64,000 nucleotides of DNA from JAIWNK01 sp964453115 (lineage in GTDB: Bacteria; Chloroflexota; Anaerolineae; Anaerolineales; Anaerolineaceae). The stretch lies in contig CAYVRT010000005.1 in the NCBI GenBank assembly GCA_964453115.1, positions 62,001-126,000 of the forward strand, read 5' to 3'. The notes under the pieces were generated by a model. It was given only the letters and a program-made list of their open reading frames with translations. It had not been told where the DNA came from and did not search any database. This document shows, one piece after another, positions 44,835 through 54,131 of the stretch (within the stretch, counting starts at the first letter, position 1; each line of letters opens with the position of its first letter). The position numbers and the translations under genes were made by a program.

Positions 44835-47300
44835 TTATTGCTTGCGATGGCTGCTCAACCGGACTGCATTGAGTGCCAGCCAGGCACCAACCAGCGCCAG
44901 GGCAACCAGCAGCGCCAGGGCAAAGGCCCAGGGTTGTTGAACCAGCAACCCCTCCAGCAGCAATTGCGCCAGAGTCACCCGAACGCCATAGCCCAAACGC
45001 TCTGCATCCAATGCATTCGGAAAGCGAATCAAGACCACAATCATTGCCAGGCCACTGCTACCCATCGCAACCAATGGCAGCAGTAGCGCCAGCGCCCCTG
45101 CCAACCAGCTGGTTGAAAGCTGTGACACTTGCTGCCGCAATGCCTGCCAAAAAAGCGGTGGGCGGGATGAAGCCGATAAAACACTCAGTGAGAGGGACAA
45201 TGCGCTGGTTACTGCCAGTGTGACAAAGAACAACCAGCCAGGGAGGAATTCCACCAACCCACCCAACGCCAACCCCGGCAGCAATGGCAGCAACACCAAC
45301 ACAACCGGCGCCATCCAGGAACGACGCGGCTGCAAAAGCGCATCCAACTGCCGACGGGAGCGCAATAAAATCCGCAGGAACAGCCACCCCATTGCTAACA
45401 AAACCAGCCCTGCCCCCAGCGCAAAGACGATCGAAGACGTTGGTTGCTGCGGCAGCGGCATGAACATCAGCACCCCGCTAAACAGCGCCATGCCCGGCAT
45501 CAAAGCCGCAAACTGAAGGCTTGTCCAATACACCCGCTCCAGGCGCTTCACATCCCCGCTTTTCAGCTGTGCGCCCAGCAGCGCATATTGCACCCCCAGC
45601 CCGGCCAACAACCAAAACAGCGGCGTGCCGAGCGTCAGAATTGGCAACCAGTTCAGCAAACCGGAGAGAGCTTGCAGCACACCGGCACGCAATGCCGCCT
45701 CACGAACTGCCGCCTCGGTCACCGGCAGGACAAACACACCAAACAAGTATGCCCCACCAGCCCCAGCCATGACCAACAGCGAAAGCACCTCAGCCAGCGG
45801 TTGCCAATCCTGCGCAGCGGAGTTGCCCTGCGGACGAGCCGCCAACAGCCCCCCCAGGGCACCCAGGCCAACCCCAATCAGCAAACTGACCCAAAATGCG
45901 CCATGCATCCACAAGAACAGGCCCAACATTGCCTCAACGATCAGGCGCAGGGCCAGTTCCTCCCCAGCCGGATTGAGGCCATAGCGCAACAGCACATCCA
46001 TGCCCTGCATGGCCGGGGCTGTTGCCAACAGCAATCCAAAGCCCGTCAGGGCCGTCAGTCCACCTGCCGCCGCGCCACCAGCCAGGGCCGCCAAACGCCC
46101 GCCCAATTGCAACCAGCGGGCTGCAATCCACCCGGCTAGGCCGGGCAGCAAACCAGCCAGCACCAACCATCCCCAGGGCAACGGCTGTGCCTGCGAAAGA
46201 TAGCCCTCCACCTGTGCCAACACAAAAGGCGCACCAGCGGCAGCCATGAACAACCCGGCAACCACCCCAACCAGCGCCACACGATTGGGCGCCGGGCTAA
46301 GCGGTTGTACCTCCATTTCCGTCGCCTGGGTCTGCAAAGGCAGCAAAACCGTCAACCGGGTGCCCTGACCATTGGCTGAGTGCAAGAGCGCCTGCCCGCC
46401 CAAATCTGCCGCCCGCTGTTGAATGCTGGCAACACCCTGGCCGCGCTGCACAGTTGCCAGGTCGAAGCCCTGCCCGTCATCCTGAATGCTCAAACACAAT
46501 GCCCGCCCGGCCTCATCCAACTGCAATTGCAGCATCACCTGCGAGGCGCGAGCGTGACGGGCCACATTGCTCAATCCCTCCTGCGCCATGCGAAAAACAG
46601 CCTCCTGCCACCCTGGCATCAGGGCGTCATCGGAAGGCAAATCACCAATTTCACAATGCACCTTTGCTCCACTACGGTAGCCAAGTGCTTCACACTGCTC
46701 ATGCAATGCCTGCGCCAGCCCCACCCGCTCCAGGGGGGCCGGGGCCAGTTGTTGCAGCAAGGCGTTCATTTCTGCCAGTGCCTCCTGGGTTGAACTGCGC
46801 AAGTCAGCCAGCGCAGCTTTGGATGCCTCCGGGTCACGCTGCCAATGCTCTTGTGCTGCCGCAGCGCTCATTTGAATGCTGAACAACTGTTGTTTAATCG
46901 AATCGTGCAATTCGCGCGCCAGGCGGTTTCGCTCCTGCTGCGCTGCCGCTCGCGTCACCTGCTCCAACCAGCCCTGCCGTGCCTGTCCAACATCCTCGGT
47001 CAGATGACTCAATCCAGCAATCTGCCACGCCAGACCAAACAAAGGGTCGAGCAAGAAACGTTTTCGCACCGGCAGCGGCTGCCCGGCACGCAACCCGGCC
47101 AGCATTCGGCGAATATTTTCGAGCCGAAGGGTGAGCGGCGTCAACAACCCCAAGCCAATCAACACCGTCAACAATCCAGCCAACAAGGCCGGAACATGCA
47201 ATGCCTGAAAAAACGCTCTCACAACCAAAAGCAACACCATCCCCCCAACCCAGTACACATATAGCGCCCATGTCGAATATCCATCTTGCGTTTGTTTCAT
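44835..47300 (-). CDS. NarX-like histidine kinase with large C-terminal membrane domain
   Basis: An 821-residue protein with unusual order. Two N-terminal helices (about 10-60) lead to a HisKA_3 dimerisation domain with His132 (RELHDSIKQ) and an ATPase domain (MAQEGLSNVARHA, DDGQGFD, to about 330). The remaining 480 residues are a polytopic membrane region with about 12 hydrophobic segments (GEELALRLIVEAMLGLFLW and others). Most kinases put the sensing domain first. ATG at 47300 has GGAG upstream. It pairs with the downstream NarL regulator. Confidence 0.88.
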   Translation of the reverse strand: MKQTQDGYSTWALYVYWVGGMVLLLVVRAFFQALHVPALLAGLLTVLIGLGLLTPLTLRLENIRRMLAGLRAGQPLPVRKRFLLDPLFGLAWQIAGLSHLTEDVGQARQGWLEQVTRAAAQQERNRLARELHDSIKQQLFSIQMSAAAAQEHWQRDPEASKAALADLRSSTQEALAEMNALLQQLAPAPLERVGLAQALHEQCEALGYRSGAKVHCEIGDLPSDDALMPGWQEAVFRMAQEGLSNVARHARASQVMLQLQLDEAGRALCLSIQDDGQGFDLATVQRGQGVASIQQRAADLGGQALLHSANGQGTRLTVLLPLQTQATEMEVQPLSPAPNRVALVGVVAGLFMAAAGAPFVLAQVEGYLSQAQPLPWGWLVLAGLLPGLAGWIAARWLQLGGRLAALAGGAAAGGLTALTGFGLLLATAPAMQGMDVLLRYGLNPAGEELALRLIVEAMLGLFLWMHGAFWVSLLIGVGLGALGGLLAARPQGNSAAQDWQPLAEVLSLLVMAGAGGAYLFGVFVLPVTEAAVREAALRAGVLQALSGLLNWLPILTLGTPLFWLLAGLGVQYALLGAQLKSGDVKRLERVYWTSLQFAALMPGMALFSGVLMFMPLPQQPTSSIVFALGAGLVLLAMGWLFLRILLRSRRQLDALLQPRRSWMAPVVLVLLPLLPGLALGGLVEFLPGWLFFVTLAVTSALSLSLSVLSASSRPPLFWQALRQQVSQLSTSWLAGALALLLPLVAMGSSGLAMIVVLIRFPNALDAERLGYGVRVTLAQLLLEGLLVQQPWAFALALLVALALVGAWLALNAVRLSSHRKQ

Positions 47301-47327
47301 TGCCACAACTCCAATCGTTCAAATTTG

Positions 47328-47356
47328 TGCATAGCATAGCACCTGCTTGATGACAA
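47328..47356 (-). promoter_or_regulatory. Promoter of the histidine-kinase operon
   Basis: Minus strand: TTGTCA (47356-47351), 17-bp spacer, TATGCA (47333-47328), 27 bases before the ATG. The -10 is a weak match. Confidence 0.45.
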
Positions 47357-47388
47357 CACATCACCCAAAAGAGGGATTCCATTCAGGC

Positions 47389-47417
47389 TTGACGCACCTA
47401 TTAAGCCGCTGTATGAT
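47389..47417 (+). promoter_or_regulatory. Promoter of the methyltransferase gene
   Basis: TTGACG (47389-47394), 17-bp spacer, TATGAT (47412-47417), 25 bases before the ATG at 47443. It is divergent from the kinase promoter. Confidence 0.75.
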
Positions 47418-47442
47418 GAGAAAGCCAACGAGGTACATTGCC

Positions 47443-48015
47443 ATGCCAATTTTTGATCACTTCCATTTTCTTGCCCCACTCTATGAAACTTTCATCCCCG
47501 CCCGGCCACCGCAGCGCATGATGGAATACTTGCACCTGCCAGAGAGCGGCATTATTCTGGATGCTGGCGGCGGAACCGGACGACTGGCCCAATTTCTTCT
47601 CGGACAGAGGCGCACCGTCATCGTCCTGGATGAATCGCATAACATGCTGCGTCAGGCCAGCGCCAAACCTGGCCTGCACCCATTACGCGCCCTGGCTGAG
47701 CAGTTGCCCTTTGCTCCCAACAGTATCGCCCGCATCCTGATGGTGGATGCGCTGCATCATGTCCGCAATCAGCCACAAACCCTACACGAAGCATGGCGAG
47801 TCTTGCAGCCCGGTGGATGGATTGTGATTGAAGAGCCGGATATTCGACACTTCAGCATCAAGATTATTGCCCTGGCCGAAAAACTGGCCCTGATGCGCAG
47901 TCATTTTCTTGCCCCCGCACAAATTGCCGCCCAGTTCCATGACCCGCACGCCCAACTAGAAATAGAAACCGCCGGCAGCACAGCCTGGCTCATCATTCAC
48001 AAACCAGACGCCTGA
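47443..48015 (+). CDS. SAM-dependent methyltransferase, class I
   Basis: A 190-residue methyltransferase of the UbiE/Methyltransf_11 type. Motif I is ILDAGGGTGRLAQ at 38-50, with VIVLDESHNML for motif II and the acidic VDALHHV further on. Substrate is unknown. The ATG at 47443 is chosen over one 96 bases upstream because the promoter (47389-47417) lies inside that longer frame and GAGG precedes 47443. It is followed by a separate promoter for the glycosyltransferase. Confidence 0.88.
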   Translation: MPIFDHFHFLAPLYETFIPARPPQRMMEYLHLPESGIILDAGGGTGRLAQFLLGQRRTVIVLDESHNMLRQASAKPGLHPLRALAEQLPFAPNSIARILMVDALHHVRNQPQTLHEAWRVLQPGGWIVIEEPDIRHFSIKIIALAEKLALMRSHFLAPAQIAAQFHDPHAQLEIETAGSTAWLIIHKPDA

Positions 48016-48030
48016 CCTTGCCGGTGCCTG

Positions 48031-48039
48031 TGATATAAT
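48031..48039 (+). promoter_or_regulatory. Extended -10 for the glycosyltransferase gene
   Basis: TGATATAAT, 37 bases before the ATG at 48077, with no clear -35. Confidence 0.5.
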
Positions 48040-48076
48040 CATACTATCCATCCATCATTGTCAGACAAGGTGGCTT

Positions 48077-49024
48077 ATGCAAACTCCTACCTTTTCAATC
48101 ATTGCCCCCATCTTCAACGAAATCGAAAACCTGCCCAACCTCTACCGGCGCGTCCGCGAAGTGATGGATAGCACCGGTGAAGCCTGGGAACTGATTTTAA
48201 TTGACGATGGCTCGCGCGACGGTTCAACCGACGCCATTCGCAACCTGGCCGCACAAGATGAACGCATTCGCCCCGTCATCTTTGCTCGCAATTTCGGCCA
48301 TCAAATCGCCGTTACTGCCGGGCTGGATTACAGCCGCGGGCAGGCAGTCGTCATCATTGATGCAGACCTGCAAGACCCGCCCGAAGTCATCCTCGACCTG
48401 ATTGCCAAATGGCGCGAGGGTTACGAAGTCGTCTATGCTGTGCGCGCCGAGCGCGAGGGCGAAAGCTGGTTCAAGCTCTTTACCGCTTCGCTCTTCTACC
48501 GCGTCATCTATCGCATCACCGATGTTAAAATTCCGCTCGACACAGGTGATTTTCGGTTGATGGATCGCAAAGTTGTCAAGGTGATGAACTCGATGCGTGA
48601 ACATCATCGTTTCCTGCGCGGCATGTCAGCCTGGGTCGGCTTCAAGCAAGTTGGCGTCAATTACCGCCGTGCCGCCCGCACAGCTGGCGAAACCAAATAT
48701 CCATTCAAGAAAATGCTGCGCCTGGCACTGACCGCCATCACTGGCTTTTCTTATGTACCCTTGCAGCTTGCCACCATCCTCGGCTTTGTTGCCGCCGGGC
48801 TGAGCCTGCTTGTCATTCCAGCCGTCATCATTGCCCGCGCCGCCGGCAGCCAGGCCTTCTATGGACAGGCCTCCACCTTGCTGGCAGTTCTCTTCCTCGG
48901 CGGTGTGCAGCTCATCTCGCTTGGCATTCTGGGCGAATATATTGGCCGCATCTACGACGAAGTCAAAGGCCGTCCGCTGTATGTGGTTGCCCAGGCACCC
49001 CAAGACAAAACCCCTGAACCCTAA
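48077..49024 (+). CDS. Family 2 glycosyltransferase, polyprenyl-phosphate sugar transferase type
   Basis: A 315-residue GT2 enzyme with the GT-A fold: DDGSRDGS near 41-48 and IDADLQDPPE with the metal-binding Asp residues near 94-103. Two C-terminal membrane helices (YVPLQLATILGFVAAGLSLL, then LLAVLFLGGVQLISLGILG) resemble the GtrB/DPM1-like group that makes polyprenyl-phosphate hexose. It should act at the inner membrane on a lipid carrier. A 45-base gap separates it from the PLP enzyme gene. Confidence 0.9.
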   Translation: MQTPTFSIIAPIFNEIENLPNLYRRVREVMDSTGEAWELILIDDGSRDGSTDAIRNLAAQDERIRPVIFARNFGHQIAVTAGLDYSRGQAVVIIDADLQDPPEVILDLIAKWREGYEVVYAVRAEREGESWFKLFTASLFYRVIYRITDVKIPLDTGDFRLMDRKVVKVMNSMREHHRFLRGMSAWVGFKQVGVNYRRAARTAGETKYPFKKMLRLALTAITGFSYVPLQLATILGFVAAGLSLLVIPAVIIARAAGSQAFYGQASTLLAVLFLGGVQLISLGILGEYIGRIYDEVKGRPLYVVAQAPQDKTPEP

Positions 49025-49069
49025 GCGCGGTTCCCAAACTGTGCATTTCACCCTTTTAAGGAGACCCGA

Positions 49070-50548
49070 ATGGCAAAAATTGACCTGACCATCCATCCCG
49101 AGCGGCGCACCCGCGCGATTGAGCGCGCCCGGCAGCGGAACATTATCATCCCCACCTTCGCCCAAATGAAGAATCCAGCCCTCATCCCCGCCGGCATCCG
49201 GGCTGAACTTGCCAAAATTGGACTATGGGATGTTCACCCACGCAACTTGTTCCGCATCAGCTGGCAAAACCAACCCATTGCCAGCGGCGGTGGATTTGGC
49301 GGGGTGAACTTCATCGAGCTTCCTTCCAACCTGACCGGCGTTCCGGCCCGCATTCTGGCCCTGGTGGGCAAATGGTTCCCTACCGGCGCCCACAAGGTTG
49401 GCGCCGCCTTTGGCTGCCTGGCCCCACGCCTGGTCACCGGCCAGTTTGACCCCACCACCCAAAAAGCCGTCTGGCCCTCAACCGGCAATTACTGTCGCGG
49501 AGGAGCCTACGACTCGGCGCTATTGGCCTGCGATTCGATCGCCATTCTGCCCGAAGGCATGAGCCGCGAGCGCTTTGAATGGCTCAAACAAATTGCCGGT
49601 GAAGTAATTGCCACCCCGGGGAGCGAGTCCAACGTCAAGGAAATCTTTGATAAATGCTGGGAACTGCGCCGCTCCGGCCAGGATTTGATGATCTTCAACC
49701 AGTTTGAGGAATTTGGCAATTACCTGTGGCATTACAGTGTTACTGGGCACGCCATGCAGGCCGTCCTCGAAGCCGCGCTTGGCCCGCACGACACCTATCG
49801 CGGGGTTGCCCTGACAACCGGCTCGGCTGGCACCATTGCCTGCGGCGATTACCTGAAACAGCTCTTCCCGGCCAGCAAAATCATTGCCAGCGAGGCATTA
49901 CAATGCCCCACCCTGCTTAACAACGGCTTTGGCGCACACCGCATTGAGGGGATTGGCGATAAACATGTGCCGTGGATTCACAATATCGCCAACACCGATA
50001 TCGTCACCGCCATTGACGACAACGCGGTCGTCTCAATTATGCGCCTGTTCAACGAGCCTGCCGGCCAGGCCCTGCTGGTGGAGCAAGGTGTGCCGCAAAC
50101 CACCGTTGCACAGCTGGATTTGCTTGGCTTCTCGGGCATTGCCAACCTGCTCTCTGCCATCAAATTTGCCAAATATTACGAGTTGGGTGAGCAGGATGTC
50201 GTTCTGACCGTGCTGACCGACTCAATGCAACTCTATGGCAGCCGTGTGCAAGAAATGCGCCACGAAATGGGCGAATTTGGCTCACGCCAGGCCGCCATTG
50301 CCCTGGCGCGCGACCTGCACGGCGAAACAACCGCCAATTTACAAGAGTTGACCTATGTTGAACGGCGGCGCGTCCACAACCTGAAGTATTACACCTGGGT
50401 TGAGCAACAAGGCCGCACCTATGAAGAAATTTTGGCCCAATGGTACGACCGCAGCTACTGGAGCGACATCCCGACCCAGGCCGATGAAATTGACGCCCTG
50501 ATCACCGAATTTAACGCCGAAACCGGTCTGCTGAAACAGTACCGCTAA
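49070..50548 (+). CDS. Fold-type II PLP enzyme, TrpB-like
   Basis: A 492-residue PLP enzyme. The lysine is K109 in FPTGAHKVGAAFG, close to TrpB's TGAHK, and the phosphate loop is TTGSAGTIACG near 245. Unlike TrpB it has a longer C-terminus and does not sit with trpA, so I do not call it tryptophan synthase; reaction possibilities include beta-replacement or ammonia-lyase on an amino acid. Its stop shares a base with the next gene (TAATG). AAGGAG precedes the ATG. It starts the six-gene coupled unit ending at 56109. Confidence 0.85.
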   Translation: MAKIDLTIHPERRTRAIERARQRNIIIPTFAQMKNPALIPAGIRAELAKIGLWDVHPRNLFRISWQNQPIASGGGFGGVNFIELPSNLTGVPARILALVGKWFPTGAHKVGAAFGCLAPRLVTGQFDPTTQKAVWPSTGNYCRGGAYDSALLACDSIAILPEGMSRERFEWLKQIAGEVIATPGSESNVKEIFDKCWELRRSGQDLMIFNQFEEFGNYLWHYSVTGHAMQAVLEAALGPHDTYRGVALTTGSAGTIACGDYLKQLFPASKIIASEALQCPTLLNNGFGAHRIEGIGDKHVPWIHNIANTDIVTAIDDNAVVSIMRLFNEPAGQALLVEQGVPQTTVAQLDLLGFSGIANLLSAIKFAKYYELGEQDVVLTVLTDSMQLYGSRVQEMRHEMGEFGSRQAAIALARDLHGETTANLQELTYVERRRVHNLKYYTWVEQQGRTYEEILAQWYDRSYWSDIPTQADEIDALITEFNAETGLLKQYR

Positions 50549-51105
50549 TGGAGAGCGCCTATCCGCCCGACTCGGCCCTCATCCTGGTCGGTGTGATGAC
50601 TCATCCACGCGACCTGGAAATTGCGCGCCTGTTGGGCTGGTATCGCATCCCCCTGCGTTTTGCACCGCGCGTCATCGCTGTAGATTACCTGGCCTTCTAT
50701 CAAAATCACAGCTTTGGCGCGCGGCATGGCGGGCAAATTGAATGCACCGCTGCACTGCGCGGCCACGAATTGACAACCCGCGGCGAACTGCTGCGTGAGG
50801 AACGCTCGCACCCACGCGCCAACGAGGAATATTACAAATTATCGCTTGGCCCGCTCCAAACCTTGCCACAGCCCATCCGCCATGGCAATTGGCGACGGAT
50901 CACTTTTCTTTACACACTGGGCAGCCTGCTGCGCCAGGCCCGCACCCTGGATGACCTGGTTGTGCCAGCCGAAGAGCGCGCCGGCCTGTGGCGCTGCCTG
51001 CGGGAACGCGCCGATTCGCCTCAGGAACTGCCCGAAGACGATTTCAACCTCGACCCGGCACTGCTGGCCCTGCTGGGCGCGCTCGACCTGGGAAAGAATG
51101 CATGA
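50548..51105 (+). CDS. Unknown protein in the PLP-amidohydrolase operon
   Basis: A 185-residue soluble protein I cannot assign. A strand-helix beginning (ALILVGVMTHPRDLEIARLLGWYRIPLRF) and a conserved-looking segment EEYYKLSLGPLQTLP near 93-107 suggest a single alpha/beta domain. No cysteine cluster, membrane helix or signal peptide is seen. It starts by TAATG overlap with the PLP enzyme and ends by ATGA overlap with the amidohydrolase, so it is tightly coupled to both and probably works with them. Confidence 0.75.
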   Translation: MESAYPPDSALILVGVMTHPRDLEIARLLGWYRIPLRFAPRVIAVDYLAFYQNHSFGARHGGQIECTAALRGHELTTRGELLREERSHPRANEEYYKLSLGPLQTLPQPIRHGNWRRITFLYTLGSLLRQARTLDDLVVPAEERAGLWRCLRERADSPQELPEDDFNLDPALLALLGALDLGKNA

Positions 51106-52532
51106 ATACCCTTCTCCTCCAATCTCCCACCCTTGTCACGGCTGCCGAAACCTTCACGGCCGATGTGCTGATTGAAGGCGAGAAAATCGCCGCCATTGGG
51201 CAGCACCTGACCCCACCGCCCGGCTGCACCAGCCTGGATGCAAGCGGCAAACTGCTGCTGCCCGGCGGGGTAGATGTTCACGTTCACCTCGACTTGCCAA
51301 TGTTCGGCACCGTCTCCTCCGATGATCATTACACCGGCAGTAAGGCAGCTGCCTTTGGCGGCACCACAACCGTGATTGATTTCATCTCACAGGATGCCGA
51401 CCCATTGCTTGCCAACCTGACCACCTGGCAGGCCAAAGCAGCGCCCTGCGCCATAGATTACAGCGCCCATATGAACATTAGCCATCTCACCCCACAAGTG
51501 CTGAACGATCTGCCGCTCCTGGCCGATGCTGGCATTCCGAGCCTGAAGGTTTTCACCGCCTACAACAATCGCCTGCGCCTATCAGATGGTGATATTTTTC
51601 GCGTCCTGCGTGTTGCAGGTCAACACGGCATCCTCACCCTGGTACACGCTGAAAACGGCGATGTGATTGAGCTGCTCATCGCCGAAGCGCTGGCGGCTGG
51701 TCACACCGAGCCGCTCTGGCACGCCCGCACCCGTCCCGCCTGGGGCGCCGTGGAGGCCGGGCTGCGTGCCGCGGCCCTGTCGGCCCAGGCTGGCAATGCC
51801 CCGCTCTACATCGTCCACATGAACGCTGGTGGCGAAGCGGACATGTTGCGCTACGCCCGTCAGGCCGGTTTGCCAATCTTTGGCGAAACCTGCCCGCAAT
51901 ACCTGCTCTGCGATGAAAGTTTGCTTGCCCGCCCCGACGGCGCCAAGTGGATTTGTTCGCCGCCCTTGCGCAGCACAGACGATCAGGCGCGCCTGTGGCG
52001 CGGCCTGCAAGAAGGCGATCTTCAGGTCATCGCCACCGATCACTGCCCGTTCTTTTACGATGGCAGCCGCCCAATTGACTACGAAGGGCACCCCATTGCC
52101 ATCCCCGGCAAAGAACTGGGGCGCGGCAATTTCACCAAAATCCCCAATGGCCTGCCCGGTGTGGGCGACCGACTGCCGGTGCTGTGGACGGCTGGCGTGG
52201 GCAGCGGCAAACTAACGCCCAACCAATTCGTTGCCCTCAACTGCACCAATCCAGCCCGTCTCTTCGGCCTCTACCCGCGCAAAGGCGCCTTGCTGCCCGG
52301 CTCCGATGCCGACCTGGTGTTGTGGAACCCGCAGCAAACACTTACCTATGGTGCAGCAATTGCACAGCACCGCACCGATTACAACCTCTATGAAGGTTGG
52401 CAACTAACCGGTTGGCCAGAACGGGTCTTCCTGCGCGGAGAATGCATTGTCGAACACGGACGTTGGCTGGGGCAACGCGGCCAGGGTCAATTTTTGTCCC
52501 GTCAACGCTTCAAGCGACCTCAAGGGCTGTAA
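51102..52532 (+). CDS. Hydantoinase / dihydropyrimidinase-type amidohydrolase
   Basis: A 476-residue member of the cyclic-amidohydrolase superfamily. Metal ligands are visible: H60 and H62 (GGVDVHVHLD), the carboxylated Lys (about K149) in SLKVFTAYN, His in LVHAENGD, His in IVHMNAGG, and Asp in ATDHCPF. The SLKVF and HAENGD pattern matches D-hydantoinase and dihydropyrimidinase rather than dihydroorotase. It should open a cyclic amide such as hydantoin, dihydropyrimidine or allantoin. The start overlaps the previous stop (ATGA), and the next gene starts directly after its stop. Confidence 0.9.
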   Translation: MNTLLLQSPTLVTAAETFTADVLIEGEKIAAIGQHLTPPPGCTSLDASGKLLLPGGVDVHVHLDLPMFGTVSSDDHYTGSKAAAFGGTTTVIDFISQDADPLLANLTTWQAKAAPCAIDYSAHMNISHLTPQVLNDLPLLADAGIPSLKVFTAYNNRLRLSDGDIFRVLRVAGQHGILTLVHAENGDVIELLIAEALAAGHTEPLWHARTRPAWGAVEAGLRAAALSAQAGNAPLYIVHMNAGGEADMLRYARQAGLPIFGETCPQYLLCDESLLARPDGAKWICSPPLRSTDDQARLWRGLQEGDLQVIATDHCPFFYDGSRPIDYEGHPIAIPGKELGRGNFTKIPNGLPGVGDRLPVLWTAGVGSGKLTPNQFVALNCTNPARLFGLYPRKGALLPGSDADLVLWNPQQTLTYGAAIAQHRTDYNLYEGWQLTGWPERVFLRGECIVEHGRWLGQRGQGQFLSRQRFKRPQGL

Positions 52533-54131
52533 ATGCTCGTTCTGCTGCCCATCTTTGTCCTGCTGCTTGCTGCTGGCGCGGTGCTACTTACCAACCGTAT
52601 GCGCCCTGGCTTTGGCCCGGCCTGGCTGGTTAACATTGGACTGGTGTTGCTCAGCTGGATCATCGTCCTGGTCATGCGCTGGCAGATGACCGCCCCGCTT
52701 GTCATCAGCGATTGGCTGCCCCTCCAAACCAGCAGTGGAGCGCTGCTACTAAGTTTCGATTCCATCTCCTGGCCCTATGCCTTTGCACTGGTTTCGGTTG
52801 TTCTGGCAGTCATGCTCACCCTGCCCATCCGCCTGCCCGCTGCTGCCGAGCCCAACCTTTGGGCCCGCAACCTGGGGCTTGCCAGCATGGGGCTGCTTTC
52901 CGTTCTCTCGGCCAGCCCGCTCGCTTTTCTGCTTTCGTGGGCAGCGATTGACCTGATGGAATTGGTCATCCGTCTCAACCTGGCCGAAGAATCACCGGCT
53001 GATAGCGCTTCGCGCGCCCAGATTGCATTGGCGTTTGGTGTGCGTGTTGGTGGCAGCATCTGTCTGATTGTGGCGCTGATCAGCAGCGCAGCAGCTGGCA
53101 GCCCGCTCACTTTCCTGGCTCTTGAACCGCAGATCGGTCTGTGGGTTCTGTTGGCTGCCGGGCTACGATTGGGCGTTTTGCCGCTCAACCTGCCCTTTGT
53201 CAGTGAAGACCCGCGCCGGCGCGGGCTTGGCACCCTGCTGCGCCTGGTATCTGCCGCTTCCAGCCTGGCCCTGCTGGCGCGTCTGCCACAAAACAGCATA
53301 CCGCCCGCCTGGCAGCCCTTCCTGCTCGCCTTTTGCACCCTGGCAGCGCTGTATGGCTCGGCCATGTGGGTAGCAAGCCGCAACCCGCTCAATGGCCGGC
53401 CCTACTGGCTGATTGCCCTGGCAGCCCTATCCATTGGCTGCGTGGTACAAAACGCCCCCAATGCCAGCCTGCCCTGGGGCCTGGCCCTGTTGTTGGTTGG
53501 CTCCGTCCTCTTCCTCTATTCCGCACACGACCGACGCGCCCTGGCCTTTCCCATCCTTGCCATCCTGCTCCTGCCTGGCCTGCCTTTCACCCCTTTTGGC
53601 GGCGGCTGGAGCGGGCTGCTCCCCATGCCCTTCAATGCCGCCGGGCTGGTCTTCCTGATCAGCGTTGGCTTGCTCACCTTTGGCGCTGTGCGCCCATTGT
53701 TGCGTACGGGCGGCGAACTGGCCGGCAGCGAAGGCTGGGTTCGAGTTGTCTACCCGCTGGGCTTGCTCATCCCTAGCATTGCAGCCTGGTTGATTGGAGC
53801 GACACAAACCGGTAGCCTGAGCCTGGGACGCTGGTGGGCTGCCCCACTCACGCTCCTCTTTGCTTCATTCAGCATGTTGCTCTTTCACCGACCCGTGCAG
53901 CGCAGCGGCCCACAGCCCTGGCTGGATCAAGCTGCTCGCCGCGCCGGACAGGAATTGGCAAACCTTTTGAACCTCAATTGGGCCTATCGGCTGCTCTGGT
54001 GGCTCTACCGACAAATTGAAAAGCTGATCAACCTCCTCTCGCTGCTTCTGGAGGGGGATGGCGGCGTGCTATGGGTTCTGGTGCTGCTCGCCCTGCTCCT
54101 CTCCCTCCTCCGTCAGGCAGGCAATTCATGA
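52533..54131 (+). CDS. Antiporter-like membrane protein 1 (NuoM/N family, degenerate)
   Basis: A 532-residue protein with about 14 hydrophobic helices and a distant resemblance to the proton-pumping subunits of complex I and Mrp antiporters. D140/E143 in FLLSWAAIDLMEL fall near the normal TM5 acidic site. At the TM7 position the expected Lys is R212 (AGLRLGVLPLN), and the usual H-x-WLP-x-A-H segment is absent. No complex I peripheral genes are near. It begins directly after the amidohydrolase stop. I call the family with moderate confidence only. Confidence 0.65.
   Translation: MLVLLPIFVLLLAAGAVLLTNRMRPGFGPAWLVNIGLVLLSWIIVLVMRWQMTAPLVISDWLPLQTSSGALLLSFDSISWPYAFALVSVVLAVMLTLPIRLPAAAEPNLWARNLGLASMGLLSVLSASPLAFLLSWAAIDLMELVIRLNLAEESPADSASRAQIALAFGVRVGGSICLIVALISSAAAGSPLTFLALEPQIGLWVLLAAGLRLGVLPLNLPFVSEDPRRRGLGTLLRLVSAASSLALLARLPQNSIPPAWQPFLLAFCTLAALYGSAMWVASRNPLNGRPYWLIALAALSIGCVVQNAPNASLPWGLALLLVGSVLFLYSAHDRRALAFPILAILLLPGLPFTPFGGGWSGLLPMPFNAAGLVFLISVGLLTFGAVRPLLRTGGELAGSEGWVRVVYPLGLLIPSIAAWLIGATQTGSLSLGRWWAAPLTLLFASFSMLLFHRPVQRSGPQPWLDQAARRAGQELANLLNLNWAYRLLWWLYRQIEKLINLLSLLLEGDGGVLWVLVLLALLLSLLRQAGNS

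Noticed and set aside
50988..51101. Longer N-terminus of the amidohydrolase starting at 50988
   Set aside because: It overlaps the 185-residue gene heavily and is low-complexity Arg/Gly/Pro; the ATG at 51102 overlaps the previous stop and begins a normal strand.
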